Assembly (NCBI GenBank): GCA_023418705.1
Contig: JAEZYZ010000294.1
Span: 1 to 40,872, forward strand
Direction: 5' to 3'
DNA length: 40,872 nt
Origin: Pseudomonadota bacterium
GTDB taxonomy: Bacteria > Myxococcota_A > Polyangia > Polyangiales > Polyangiaceae
Under the pieces are notes generated by a model. The model made no database searches and was not told the DNA's origin. It saw nothing but the letters and a program-made list of their open reading frames with translations. Below, piece by piece: positions 28,245 through 37,465 of the stretch. How positions within the stretch are numbered: position 1 is the stretch's first letter; the number at the start of each line of letters is the position of its first letter. The position numbers and the translations under genes were made by a program.

Positions 28245-29554
28245 TCGCGCTCTTGCAGTACGGCGGGGTCGGCTCGCTGTGCCTGGGAGCGTTGCTCGCG
28301 GCGCGCCAGCGTGACGCCGCCGCCGCCCGGCGGACGGCGATCGAAGCGGCCGCACTGAACGCGCTGTTGGCGCTAGGGCTGCTGGCCGCGCATCTGTCGG
28401 GGCTCCTCGCGACCGCGCCGGGCTGGCCGGCGGTGGTCCCGGGGATGATCGGGCTGGTGGGGCTCACGGCGGTCGCCATGACGCCCGCGCGCGCGGCACG
28501 GCCGCAGTCGATGGCTCGGATCCTGATCGTGAACGCGGCGTCTTCGGCGCTGGTCGGCGTGAGCGAGCCTTTGGTCTTGGCGGTGCTCTGGGCCATCCCC
28601 CCGATCGTCGCCTTCGTGGAGCTCAGCTCCCGATCGGAGACCCTCCGGACCGCGCGGGTGTTCGCCGTCTATATGTTGCCGAGCGTGGTCCTGTTCGCGA
28701 TCGGAGCCGTCCTGTTGCGCCAAGGCGAGACGACCGCTGCCATGGGTCCCTTTCTCCTGGCGCTGGCCATCCGCCAGGCGCTGGTTCCCGTGCATAGCTG
28801 GCTGCCGGAGCTTGCCGAGCGCGCGCCGCTCGGGCTGGTGGTGGCCTTCGTCGCGCCGCAGCTCGGCGTGTACCTGCACTTGACCTGCCTCGCCGAGCAG
28901 GCCACCCAGGAGTTGAGCGTCGCGGTGGCCGCCCTCGCCGCGACCACGGCCGTCTTCGCGGCTGCCATGGGGATCGCACAGTCGCGAACGCGGCGCGCGC
29001 TCGGCTATCTGATCATGAGCCAGTCGGCCCTGGTGGCGTTCGGGCTCGAGCCCCGCTCCGAAGTCGCCCACGTCGGCGCGCTGGCCAGCTGGCTGGTAGC
29101 GGGGCTCTCGAGCGCCGGGCTGGCCATGGCCGTGGCTGCCCTGGAGGCCCGACGCGGCGTCCTCTCACTCCAGCGTCCCGGCGGCAGCTTCGATCGCCTC
29201 CCGAAGCTCGGCACCGCGTTCCTGGTGATGGGCCTGGCCAGTGTTGGGCTGCCGCTCACGCTGGGCTTCGTCGCCGAGGACCTGCTCTTTCAAGGATCCA
29301 TGCACGACTTTCCTATCCTCGCCCTGGCGCTGGTCGTCGCCACCGGACTGAATGGAATGACCGTGGCACGCCACTTCTTTCTTCTGTTCGGCGGGACGTC
29401 CCGCCATGCCGGCGAGCGCGACCTCACGCGGCGCGAGAGCGCCGTTCTGACGGTGATCCTCCTGGCGCTGCTGGCGTTCGGCGCCTGGCCGGCGCCCGTC
29501 CTGTCCCCGCTGTCCCCCCCTGCCTCACCCCCCGCCCATCACTCATCAAGATGA
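28241..29554 (+). CDS. Second antiporter-like membrane subunit (NuoM/N-like) of the DAB operon
   Basis: 437 residues, about 12-13 membrane segments, the fold of NuoL/M/N. The diagnostic segments can be aligned by eye: LALAIRQALVPVHSWLPELAERAPLGL corresponds to the TM7 region, SRTRRALGYLIMSQSALVAFGL to TM8, and LPLTLGFVAEDLLFQG to TM12. Ion-path residues differ: the TM5 Glu after Trp is Ala118, the TM7 Lys is Arg178, the TM8 Lys is Arg251; only Glu346 in TM12 is kept. It may therefore be a structural or gating partner of DabB rather than a second pump. Overlaps of 4 nt at both ends place it firmly in the operon. The characterised DAB systems I know have a single membrane subunit. Confidence 0.85.
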   Translation: MIALLQYGGVGSLCLGALLAARQRDAAAARRTAIEAAALNALLALGLLAAHLSGLLATAPGWPAVVPGMIGLVGLTAVAMTPARAARPQSMARILIVNAASSALVGVSEPLVLAVLWAIPPIVAFVELSSRSETLRTARVFAVYMLPSVVLFAIGAVLLRQGETTAAMGPFLLALAIRQALVPVHSWLPELAERAPLGLVVAFVAPQLGVYLHLTCLAEQATQELSVAVAALAATTAVFAAAMGIAQSRTRRALGYLIMSQSALVAFGLEPRSEVAHVGALASWLVAGLSSAGLAMAVAALEARRGVLSLQRPGGSFDRLPKLGTAFLVMGLASVGLPLTLGFVAEDLLFQGSMHDFPILALALVVATGLNGMTVARHFFLLFGGTSRHAGERDLTRRESAVLTVILLALLAFGAWPAPVLSPLSPPASPPAHHSSR

Positions 29555-30741
29555 TACGCTTAGGTCGCCACTGCTTCATCGCGCTCCTGCTCGCCGGCGC
29601 GCCGGCTCGGGCACAGCGCGAGCCAGCCCCCCCGCCGGTTCCATCACCCCGCGCCGAGGTGGCCCCACGACGCGCTCAGGCGCCCAAGTCATTGCCCCAC
29701 GTGCTGCACGCCAGCGTCGGCCAGGGCTTCGAGCTCGAAAGCGCCGATGGTCGTCAGTCGCTGCGCATCGGGACGCTGCTCTCGGCGCGCGCCGGGGTGA
29801 ACACCCAAGGGGGCCGAAGCGCCGATCCCACGGCAGCGATCCGGCTCGCCCGCATCGCCACGCTCGGCCGACTCTCGGGAGACAGCCTCACCTACTTCTT
29901 TCAGGGCGAGTTCGCAGGCGCTGCGCCGTCGCTCCTGGACGCAACCCTCGAGTGGCACCCCATCGACGAGCTCGGCTTGCGCTTCGGCCGCATCCGCGTG
30001 CCGCTTGGGCGCCAGTGGATCACCAGCACCGCGGCCCTGATGCTGCCGGACCGCTCGGTGGTCAACGGCTACTTTCGCCCGGGCCGCGACACCGGTGTGA
30101 CGCTCGAAGCCAACGTTCTCGGGCGCCGGCTGGAGATGCGGGTCGGCGCCTACGGCGAGCGGGACGGTCCCTTGCCGCTCGTGGGGGCCCGACTGGCCGT
30201 CGCCCCGCTGGGTCCCCTCCCGTACGCCGAAGACATCAGCCGCGGCGACGGTCCGCTGCGCTTCGCGATCGGCCTGAACGGGTACTATTCCAACGCATCG
30301 CCCCCGCCGAAACAGGTCGTGGACCTGACCACGGGCGACATCCTGTCCGAGCCCCAGCCCCTCGTGCAACGGCTGGTCACCGGCGCGGACCTGGCGCTGC
30401 GCGTCGGAGGGCTCGGGGTCTTCGCCGAAGCGTACGTCGATCGACGGCGCGGCGACGCGCAGCCGGATACGAAAAGCTTCGGCGCCTTCGCCCAGACCGG
30501 GTACTTCATCGTGCCGAACGGGCTGGAGCTGTCGGTTCGTTGCGAGCTGTTGACGCCCGACCTGGAAGGCGGCGGCAGCGATGGACTGCGCCGGTACGAA
30601 GTGGGGCTGTCCGAGTACTTCGTCGACGGCAGCCTGAAGGTTCAGGAACGCTACGCCCACACCAGGATCGTGGGAGCGCCCGGCGCGCTCACGCGCTGGG
30701 AGGGTGACGTCGCCGACGTGCAGTTCGTGCTGGCGTTGTGA
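29551..30741 (+). CDS. OprO/OprP-type outer-membrane porin
   Basis: 396 residues with a signal peptide (MIRLGRHCFIALLLAGAPARA, cut before Gln) and a Pro-rich linker, then alternating strands of an outer-membrane beta-barrel: GFELESADGRQSLRIGTLLSARAG, LTYFFQGEFAGAAPSLLDATLEW, LGLRFGRIRVPLGRQWI, GRRLEMRVGAYGERDG and a final strand DVQFVLAL. LRFGRxxxPxG...R...S and DRS...R-x-x-G patterns fit the phosphate-selective porin O/P family, which carries anions. The ATGA overlap with the preceding DAB-operon gene couples its translation to the inner-membrane complex. A role in letting bicarbonate across the outer membrane is inferred from this coupling only. Confidence 0.82.
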   Translation: MIRLGRHCFIALLLAGAPARAQREPAPPPVPSPRAEVAPRRAQAPKSLPHVLHASVGQGFELESADGRQSLRIGTLLSARAGVNTQGGRSADPTAAIRLARIATLGRLSGDSLTYFFQGEFAGAAPSLLDATLEWHPIDELGLRFGRIRVPLGRQWITSTAALMLPDRSVVNGYFRPGRDTGVTLEANVLGRRLEMRVGAYGERDGPLPLVGARLAVAPLGPLPYAEDISRGDGPLRFAIGLNGYYSNASPPPKQVVDLTTGDILSEPQPLVQRLVTGADLALRVGGLGVFAEAYVDRRRGDAQPDTKSFGAFAQTGYFIVPNGLELSVRCELLTPDLEGGGSDGLRRYEVGLSEYFVDGSLKVQERYAHTRIVGAPGALTRWEGDVADVQFVLAL

Positions 30742-30773
30742 GCTCGCGATCGGCCGCCGCTTGACAGACGCCG

Positions 30774-30789
30774 AAGATCTGCCCAGATC
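30774..30789. repeat. Small perfect inverted repeat between porin and second SulP
   Basis: AGATCT, four bases (GCCC), AGATCT: a 6-bp stem with tetraloop shortly after the porin stop. A TTGACA box lies about 7 nt upstream of it (around 30762). No good -10 element follows, so neither promoter nor terminator can be claimed. Confidence 0.35.
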
Positions 30790-30969
30790 TCCGGGCCCTT
30801 GCCGACATCCAGGGCCGGTTTGGCGGCCTTCCCGGCGCACGACCCGAACATCGGCCCAGGAGCCGGTCGACCCATGGGGAGCTCCAGGCCAGCCTTGGCC
30901 CCGGGGAGGGTGCGTTCGCCGGTCGCCGCCAGGCGTCTCTGATGGAGCGGCGGGCGCCCGGACGATCGG

Positions 30970-32769
30970 ATGGCAACGTCAAGGTACACCGCGGCCGACA
31001 AGGCGAGGCCCCTACGAGACCTCCCGGCGAGCGCTCTGCGCGAAGCGCTGCGTGAGGGATACTCGAGCGCGGATCTCAAGCGCGATCTGCTCGCGGGGGT
31101 GGTGGTGGGCGTCGTCGCGTTGCCCCTCGCCATGGCGCTGGCGATCGGTGTCGGCGTCCCCCCACAGTATGGGCTGTACACGGCCATCGTCGCCGGCCTC
31201 GTCGTCGCAGTGCTGGGCGGGTCGCGAACTCAGGTGACCGGACCTACGGCGGCCTTCATCGTCATCCTGGCACCCATCTACGCGAAGTTCGGCCTGGCGG
31301 GGCTCCTGGTGTCCGGGCTGCTGGGCGGCGTCCTGCTGGTCGCCATGGGCCTGTTCCGGTTGGGGCGCCTCATCCAGTTCATCCCTCACCCGGTGACGAC
31401 CGGATTCACGGCAGGCATCGCGACCGTCATCGCCACCTTGCAGCTCAAGGATCTCTTCGGGCTCAGGCTCAGAAAAGATCCCGAGCACTACCTCGAGCGG
31501 GTGATCGCGATGTTCGAAGCGCGGCACACCGCGTCGTTTCCGGAGCTGACGATTGGGCTCCTGACGCTCGGTCTGCTCCTGCACCTTCCACGCGTCACGC
31601 GGCGTATCCCGGCGCCGCTGGTCGCGTTGCCGGCGGCCGCCGTCGTCGCCGCCGCCCTCCACTACGTCGTGCCCGGGTTCGAGGTCGCCACCATCGCCAG
31701 TCGTTTCCAGACCAGCATCGACGGAGAGGTGATCGCCGGGATCCCGCAGCTGCCGCCGCTGCCGCTCCTCCCCTGGGACGCCGCCGGCCCGAGCGGGCAA
31801 GCCTTCGAGCTCTCGTTCGAGAGCTTTCGGGCGCTTTTTTCCGGTGCGATCGCGATCGCGATGCTCGGCGCGATCGAGTCGCTGCTGTCAGCGGTGGTGG
31901 CGGATGGGATGGCGCGCACGAAGCACGATCCCGACGCCGAGCTCCTCTCGGTCGGCATCGGCAACATCGTCACGCCGTTCTTCGGTGGGATTCCGGCCAC
32001 CGGCGCGATCGCCCGGACCGCGACCAACATCAAGGCGGGGGCGCGATCGCCGATCGCCGCGGTGGTGCACGCCCTGACGGTGCTCGCCGCGGTCCTGGTG
32101 CTGGCCCCGCTGCTCGGCCACCTGCCGATGGCGTCGCTGGCGGCTCTGCTGCTCTTGGTCGCCTGGAACATGTCGGAGGCGAAACATTTCGTCCATACCC
32201 TCCGCGTCGCCCCGAAGAGTGACGTGGCCGTCCTCCTCACCTGCTTCGGGCTCACCGTCGGGTTCGACATGGTGATCGGCGTCTCGGTGGGGATGATGCT
32301 GGCGGCGTTCCTCTTCATGCGGCGCATGGCCGAGGTCACGAATGTCCAGATCGCGGACAGCAGCGTCGCCGAGCTGACCGAGCCCATTCCGCCTGGCGTC
32401 GTCGTGTACGAAATCTCGGGGCCGCTCTTCTTCGGCGCCGCGCAAAAGGCGATGGCGGCGCTCGAAATCGTGGCCGGCCAGACCCAGGTGGTCATCTTGC
32501 AGATGCAGGAGGTCCACGCCATGGACGCCACCGGCCTGGTCGCGCTCGAGAGCGCGCTCGAGCCCTTGCGCGCGCACAAATGCCTGGCGATCTTGACCGG
32601 CGTCCGCGGTCAGCCGCTCGCCTTGCTGCGCAAGGCGGGCCTCGACGCTCGCGAGGGGGTGTTCATCTGCGCCGAGCTGAAGGAGGCCGTCGCCAAGGCC
32701 GCGCAGCACGTCGCCGAACGACCCTCGCGCCGGAGCCTGCCAGCGCCCGCCAAGCTGCCCACCTCTTGA
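30970..32769 (+). CDS. Second SulP-family anion transporter
   Basis: 599 residues: SulP transporter core followed by a STAS domain. Signatures include LPLAMALAIGVGVPPQYGLYTAIVAG, the GPTAAFIVILAP strand, PHPVTTGFTAGIA, GIGNIVTPFFGGIPATGAIARTATNIKAGARSP, and the STAS stretch VVILQMQEVHAMDATGLVAL with a conserved Asp-x-Thr. The sequence is closer to the DauA/YchM-type branch than the first SulP of the window, so bicarbonate, sulfate or C4-dicarboxylate are all possible. It follows the porin gene by 228 bp, with a self-complementary AGATCT-GCCC-AGATCT element in the gap, so it may have its own promoter. Having two distinct SulP transporters flank the DAB genes is notable. Confidence 0.9.
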   Translation: MATSRYTAADKARPLRDLPASALREALREGYSSADLKRDLLAGVVVGVVALPLAMALAIGVGVPPQYGLYTAIVAGLVVAVLGGSRTQVTGPTAAFIVILAPIYAKFGLAGLLVSGLLGGVLLVAMGLFRLGRLIQFIPHPVTTGFTAGIATVIATLQLKDLFGLRLRKDPEHYLERVIAMFEARHTASFPELTIGLLTLGLLLHLPRVTRRIPAPLVALPAAAVVAAALHYVVPGFEVATIASRFQTSIDGEVIAGIPQLPPLPLLPWDAAGPSGQAFELSFESFRALFSGAIAIAMLGAIESLLSAVVADGMARTKHDPDAELLSVGIGNIVTPFFGGIPATGAIARTATNIKAGARSPIAAVVHALTVLAAVLVLAPLLGHLPMASLAALLLLVAWNMSEAKHFVHTLRVAPKSDVAVLLTCFGLTVGFDMVIGVSVGMMLAAFLFMRRMAEVTNVQIADSSVAELTEPIPPGVVVYEISGPLFFGAAQKAMAALEIVAGQTQVVILQMQEVHAMDATGLVALESALEPLRAHKCLAILTGVRGQPLALLRKAGLDAREGVFICAELKEAVAKAAQHVAERPSRRSLPAPAKLPTS

Positions 32770-33095
32770 GACGGCGAGCGGGGGCGGCGGCGAGGCACGG
32801 CGCGTCGACGCGACGATCGCTCGCCAGTGCGCGCCGGGCTCCTGGAGCCACGCACCTGGTCCTTGACTGTGCCGAAAGCCGCGCCGCCTGGCCGAAACGA
32901 CGACGAACCGGCGCTGTTCGGCGCCGCACGCGATTCCAGTACCGCCGATCCTCCACATTTCAGTGCCGAAAAGCCAAAGCGCATCGGCCTGGCGCGCATG
33001 CCAGAGCGGCAGCGCCCGTCGCTCGCGCGTCACCTCCACGCGACCGGCCAAAAAGCAGGCCCCAAGCCCGATCGCGGTGCTAAAACCCGAGCCGT
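32770..33095. other. Intergenic region between second SulP and RND adaptor
   Basis: 326 bp with no supported gene. It holds one hairpin, CGGCGC (32909-32914) with GCGCCG (32921-32926) over a 6-nt loop, without a T-run. The last 40 bp before the adaptor gene are the likely promoter/leader, but no boxes are evident. Confidence 0.4.
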
Positions 33096-34367
33096 ATGAT
33101 TTCCCTCGGATGTGCGCGCTCCGCCGCGCTCGTCACACTCTCGCTCGGCCTGCTCGCCGGCGCGGCTGCCTGCGATCGCGACAGCAGCACCGAAGCGCAG
33201 GCCGCGACCGAACAGGCCGTCCCCGTCGTGATTGGGCAGGTCGAACGCAAGACCGTCCCGCTCGAGATCAGCGCCGTCGGCAGCGTGGTCGCCTCGAGCA
33301 CCGTCGACATCGTGTCGCAGGTCACCGGTCGCATCGAGAAGGTCCATTTCGCAGAAGGCGACCTGGTCAAGCAGGGAGATGTCCTCTTCACCATCGATCC
33401 CCGCCCCTATCGAGCGGCGCTCGCCGAAGCCAAAGCCCGCCTGCAGCGGGACGAGGTGCTGTCGAAGCAGGCGCAATTGGAAGCCGAGCGCGCGGCGAGC
33501 CTGGTCGACGCGGGCGTCGGCACCCTGCAGGAGCTCGAGCGCGCGCAGTCGAACGCCTCGTCTTTGGCCGCGACCCTCGCGGCCGATCGCGCGGAGATCG
33601 AGACCAACCGCCTGAACCTGCAGTTCGCGACGATCCGGGCGCCCATCGCGGGGCGCACCGGCAGCCTGCTCGTGCACGCCGGCAACGTCGTCCGAGCCAA
33701 CGGAGAGACGCCGCTGGTCGTGATCCGCCGCGTGCGGCCGGTCCACGTGCGCTTCAACGTCCCCGAACAATACCTCGGCCGCGTGCGGGAGAAGCTCGCC
33801 CAGGGGCCGCTCCAGGTCCTGGCGACCCCTCGCGGCGTCAGCACCCCGGCCACCGGCAAGCTGACCTTGATCGAGAACGCCGTCGACACCGCGACGGGCA
33901 GCATCCAGCTCAAGGCCGAGTTCGACAACGCCGACGACGCGCTCTGGCCCGGACAGTACGCGGACGTGCGGCTGCGCCTGGCGATGCAAGAAGACGCGCT
34001 CGTGGCGCCGGAGGCCGCCGTGCAACCCGGCCAGGACGGCGCCTACGTCTTCGTCGTCGACCAGCAGATGCGGGCCACCCTGCGGCCGGTCGTGGTCGAC
34101 CGCAACCTCGGCACCGAGGTCGTCATTCGCAGCGGCCTGGAACCCGGCGAGCGGGTCGTGGTCGACGGCCAGCTGCGGCTGGCGAGCGGGATGAAGGTCG
34201 CGGAGAAGCCCGCCGCCCCGGCCTCGAACGCCGCCCCAGCCTCGAACGCCGCCCCGGCCTCGAGCGCCCCCGCGGTGCCCGAGCCAGCGACGACGCCAGC
34301 GAAGGGCCCGGGCGACACCTCCGCCGCCAAGCAGCAGCCGGCGGAGAAAGCGGCCCCCGCGCGATGA
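33096..34367 (+). CDS. RND efflux periplasmic adaptor lipoprotein
   Basis: 423 residues, membrane fusion protein of an AcrA/MdtA-type pump. A lipoprotein signal is present (ALVTLSLGLLAGAAAC, Cys at 27), followed by the usual biotinyl-lipoyl-like barrel (VSQVTGRIEKVHFAEGDLVKQGDVLFTID), helical hairpin (AEAKARLQRDEVLSKQAQLEAER), second lipoyl half (TIRAPIAGRTGSLLVHAGNVV) and beta-barrel (VRFNVPEQYLGRV, GQYADVRLRL, VVIRSGLEPGERVVVDGQLRL). The C-terminal 60 residues are an Ala/Pro/Ser linker with a short tandem repeat. It overlaps the permease by 4 nt. No metal-binding module, so a drug or lipid pump is likelier than metal efflux. Confidence 0.92.
   Translation: MISLGCARSAALVTLSLGLLAGAAACDRDSSTEAQAATEQAVPVVIGQVERKTVPLEISAVGSVVASSTVDIVSQVTGRIEKVHFAEGDLVKQGDVLFTIDPRPYRAALAEAKARLQRDEVLSKQAQLEAERAASLVDAGVGTLQELERAQSNASSLAATLAADRAEIETNRLNLQFATIRAPIAGRTGSLLVHAGNVVRANGETPLVVIRRVRPVHVRFNVPEQYLGRVREKLAQGPLQVLATPRGVSTPATGKLTLIENAVDTATGSIQLKAEFDNADDALWPGQYADVRLRLAMQEDALVAPEAAVQPGQDGAYVFVVDQQMRATLRPVVVDRNLGTEVVIRSGLEPGERVVVDGQLRLASGMKVAEKPAAPASNAAPASNAAPASSAPAVPEPATTPAKGPGDTSAAKQQPAEKAAPAR
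34221..34270 (+). repeat. 18-bp coding tandem repeat in adaptor linker
   Basis: The unit GCCTCGAACGCCGCCCC plus one base occurs at 34221-34238 and 34239-34256, with a diverged partial third copy to 34270. It encodes repeated ASNAAP in the low-complexity C-terminal linker of the RND adaptor. The period keeps the frame, so copy-number changes would lengthen or shorten the linker. Confidence 0.7.
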
Positions 34368-37300
34368 GCATCTCCGAGCCGTTCATCCGACGGCCGGTGG
34401 CGACCATCCTCATCATGGTCGCGATCGCGTTCTTCGGCGTGCTCGCCTTCGTGCGGTTGCCGGTGAGCGCCCTGCCGAACGTCGATTTCCCCACCATCCA
34501 GGTCTCCGCCCAGCTGCCCGGCGCCAGCGCCGAGACGATGGCGGCGTCGGTGGCCACCCCGCTCGAACGCGAGTTCTCGACCATCGACGGCCTCGACAGC
34601 ATGACCTCGTCGAGCTCCCTCGGGGCCACACAGGTCACCCTGCAGTTCAGCAGCGACCGCGATCTGGACTCGGCCGCGCAGGACGTGCAGTCGGCCCTGT
34701 CGCGAGCCAGCCGGCGGCTGCCGCCCGACATGCCGTCGCCGCCCTACTATCGCAAGGTCAACCCCGCCGACCAACCGATCCTGTACCTCTCGCTGAGCTC
34801 GGACGTGCTGCCGACCCACCAGGTCAACGAGTACGCGGAGACCGATCTGGCGCAACGGATCTCCACCATCTCCGGGGTGGCGCAGGTGATGGTGTACGGG
34901 TCGCAAAAGTACGCCGTGCGGATCCAGGTGGATCCCGACGCCCTGGTGAACCGCGGCATCGGCATCGATCAGGTCGCCGAGGCGATCCGCGGCGGCAACA
35001 GCAACAGCCCGACCGGCACGCTCTACGGCGCGAGCAAGGCCTTCACGATCCAGTCCAACGGCCAGCTGACGACCGCCGAGCAGTACCGCCCGCTGGTCGT
35101 CGCCTACCGCAACGGCGCGCCCGTCCGGATCGAGGACATCGGCCGCGTGCTCGACAGCGTCGAGAACGACAAAACCGCCGCCTGGACGGTAGACCAACGT
35201 TCGGTCGTGCTGGCCATCCAGAAGCAGCCCGGGGCCAACACCGTCGCGGTGTCGGAGGCGGTGAAGCAGCTGCTCCCGGACTTCCGGAGCACGTTGCCGG
35301 CCTCGGTCAAGCTCGAGACCCTGTTCGATCGCTCCGAGAGCGTGAAGGAATCGGTCCACGAGGTCGAGTTCACGCTGCTGCTCACGCTGTTCTTGGTCGT
35401 GCTCGTCATCTTCCTGTTCTTGCGGCGACTGAGCGCGACCATCATCCCGAGCCTGGCCATGCCGCTGTCGGTCTTCGGCACCTTCGCGGTCATGTACATG
35501 CTCGGTTACAGCCTCAACAACCTGACGCTGATGGCCCTCACGCTGAGCATCGGGTTCGTCGTCGACGACGCCATCGTGATGCTCGAGAACGTGGTGCGTC
35601 ACATGGAGATGGGCAAGCCGCCGCTGCAGGCAGCCCTCGAAGGCGCGCGCGAGGTCGGCTTCACCATCGTGTCGATGACGCTCTCGCTGGTGGCGGTGTT
35701 CGTGCCGTTCCTGTTCATGGGCGGCATCGTCGGGATGCTGTTCGAGGAGTTCGCCGTCAGCATCGCCGTGGCCATTTTGTTCTCGGGCTTCGTGTCGCTC
35801 ACGTTGACCCCGATGATGGCCGCCCGGCTCGTGCGGCCGGAGGCCGAGGATCGCCACGGAAAGCTCTACCTCGTCATCGAGCGGGCGTTCGAGTGGACGG
35901 TGGGTATCTACGACAAGACCCTCGGGCGCGTGCTGCGACACCCGCGCCTCGTGCTGGCGCTCTCGGGTGGGGTGTTGGCCGCGACCGTCTACCTCTTTCA
36001 GATCATCCCGAAAGGCTTTTTGCCGAACGAGGACCAAGGCCAAGTCGTCGTCATGACCGAGGCCGTCGAAGGCATCTCGTTCGACGCCGTGCGCGAGCAG
36101 CAGCTGCACGTCAACGAGATCCTCCGCCAGAGCCCGCACGTCGCCTCGTTCATGTCCAGCGTGGGCACGCGCGGCACGTTCGGGGCCTCCAACACCGGCA
36201 TGGTGTTCATGCGGCTCAAACCGCGCGGCGAGCGGCCGCACATCGAGCAGGTGGTCGCGGAGCTGCGACAGCAGCTCTCCAAGATCCCTGGCATGCGGGC
36301 GTTCGTACAGGTCCCGCCCCCCATCCGCATCGGCGGCCGGCTGACCAAGAGCGAGTACCAGCTCACGCTGCAAGGCACCGATCCCCGCCAGCTGTACGAT
36401 CACGCGCCGGCGCTCGCGGCGGAGATGGAGAAGCTGCCGATGCTGCGGGACGTGACCACGGATCTGCAGCTGAAGAACGCCGAGCTCCGACTCGACATCA
36501 ACCGCGACCGCGCCGCGTCCCTCGGGGTCAGCCCAGCGCAGATCGAAGACGCCTTGTACAGCGCCTACGGCAACCGGCAGGTGTCGCTGATCTACGCGCC
36601 CCAGAACACCTATCAGGTGATCCTCGAGCTCGCACCCGAGACGCAGAACACCCCGACCGCGCTCGACAAGCTGCACGTGCGGAGCCAAAGCGGGGAGCTG
36701 ATCCCGCTCAAGTCGCTGGCGGATCTGCACGAGGGGGTCGGACCGCTGTCGGTCAACCATGCCGGACAGCTCTCTGCGGTGACGATCTCCTTCAACCTCC
36801 AGCCGGGCTACGGCCTGAGCCAGGCGGTCGAGCGGATCGAAGCGCTGGCCTTGCAGACCCTCCCGGCCGGCATCTCGACCCAGTTCCAGGGCGCCGCGGA
36901 GGCGTTCCAGTCGTCCTTCGCGGGCCTTGGATTGCTGCTCGCCATCTCCATCTTCGTCATCTACCTGGTGCTCGGCATCCTCTACGAGAGCTTCATCCAC
37001 CCGCTGACGATCCTCACCGCCCTCCCCTTCGCGGGCTTCGGCGCGCTGGCGACGCTGTTGGTCTTCGGGGTGGACCTCAACGTGTACGCCTTCGTCGGCA
37101 TCATCCTGCTCGTCGGCTTGGTCAAGAAGAACGGCATCATGATGGTGGACTTCGCGCTCGAGCTGCAGCGTGAGGGCGTGGGGCCGACCGAGGCCATTCA
37201 TCGGGCGAGCGTGGTGCGGTTTCGACCCATCATGATGACCACGATGGCCGCGCTCCTCGGCGTGCTCCCGATCGCCCTCGGGCTCGGCGCGGGGGGCGAG

Positions 37301-37465
37301 TCTCGGATGCCGCTCGGTTTGGCGGTCGTGGGTGGGCTGTTGTTCTCGCAGATGCTCACGCTGTTCGTGACGCCCGTCTTCTTCGTGTACATGGATCGGG
37401 TGGCCGCGCGGCTGTCGCGCAAGCGCCAGCGGGACACCGAGACCGCACCGAGCTACGCCGGCTGA
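34364..37465 (+). CDS. HAE1-type RND efflux permease
   Basis: 1033 residues, two repeats of six membrane helices plus large periplasmic loops. It is of the AcrB/MdtB-C hydrophobe/amphiphile efflux group rather than the metal group: TM4 has the double Asp (IGFVVDDAIVMLENVVRH) and TM10 has Lys (LVGLVKKNGIMMVDFALE), the proton relay of AcrB-type pumps, in contrast to the HME motifs in the cusA-like gene. N-terminus ISEPFIRRPVATILIMVAI is typical. It is translationally coupled to the adaptor (ATGA). No TolC-type channel gene follows, so an outer-membrane partner must be encoded elsewhere. Substrate is unknown. Confidence 0.93.
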   Translation: MSISEPFIRRPVATILIMVAIAFFGVLAFVRLPVSALPNVDFPTIQVSAQLPGASAETMAASVATPLEREFSTIDGLDSMTSSSSLGATQVTLQFSSDRDLDSAAQDVQSALSRASRRLPPDMPSPPYYRKVNPADQPILYLSLSSDVLPTHQVNEYAETDLAQRISTISGVAQVMVYGSQKYAVRIQVDPDALVNRGIGIDQVAEAIRGGNSNSPTGTLYGASKAFTIQSNGQLTTAEQYRPLVVAYRNGAPVRIEDIGRVLDSVENDKTAAWTVDQRSVVLAIQKQPGANTVAVSEAVKQLLPDFRSTLPASVKLETLFDRSESVKESVHEVEFTLLLTLFLVVLVIFLFLRRLSATIIPSLAMPLSVFGTFAVMYMLGYSLNNLTLMALTLSIGFVVDDAIVMLENVVRHMEMGKPPLQAALEGAREVGFTIVSMTLSLVAVFVPFLFMGGIVGMLFEEFAVSIAVAILFSGFVSLTLTPMMAARLVRPEAEDRHGKLYLVIERAFEWTVGIYDKTLGRVLRHPRLVLALSGGVLAATVYLFQIIPKGFLPNEDQGQVVVMTEAVEGISFDAVREQQLHVNEILRQSPHVASFMSSVGTRGTFGASNTGMVFMRLKPRGERPHIEQVVAELRQQLSKIPGMRAFVQVPPPIRIGGRLTKSEYQLTLQGTDPRQLYDHAPALAAEMEKLPMLRDVTTDLQLKNAELRLDINRDRAASLGVSPAQIEDALYSAYGNRQVSLIYAPQNTYQVILELAPETQNTPTALDKLHVRSQSGELIPLKSLADLHEGVGPLSVNHAGQLSAVTISFNLQPGYGLSQAVERIEALALQTLPAGISTQFQGAAEAFQSSFAGLGLLLAISIFVIYLVLGILYESFIHPLTILTALPFAGFGALATLLVFGVDLNVYAFVGIILLVGLVKKNGIMMVDFALELQREGVGPTEAIHRASVVRFRPIMMTTMAALLGVLPIALGLGAGGESRMPLGLAVVGGLLFSQMLTLFVTPVFFVYMDRVAARLSRKRQRDTETAPSYAG

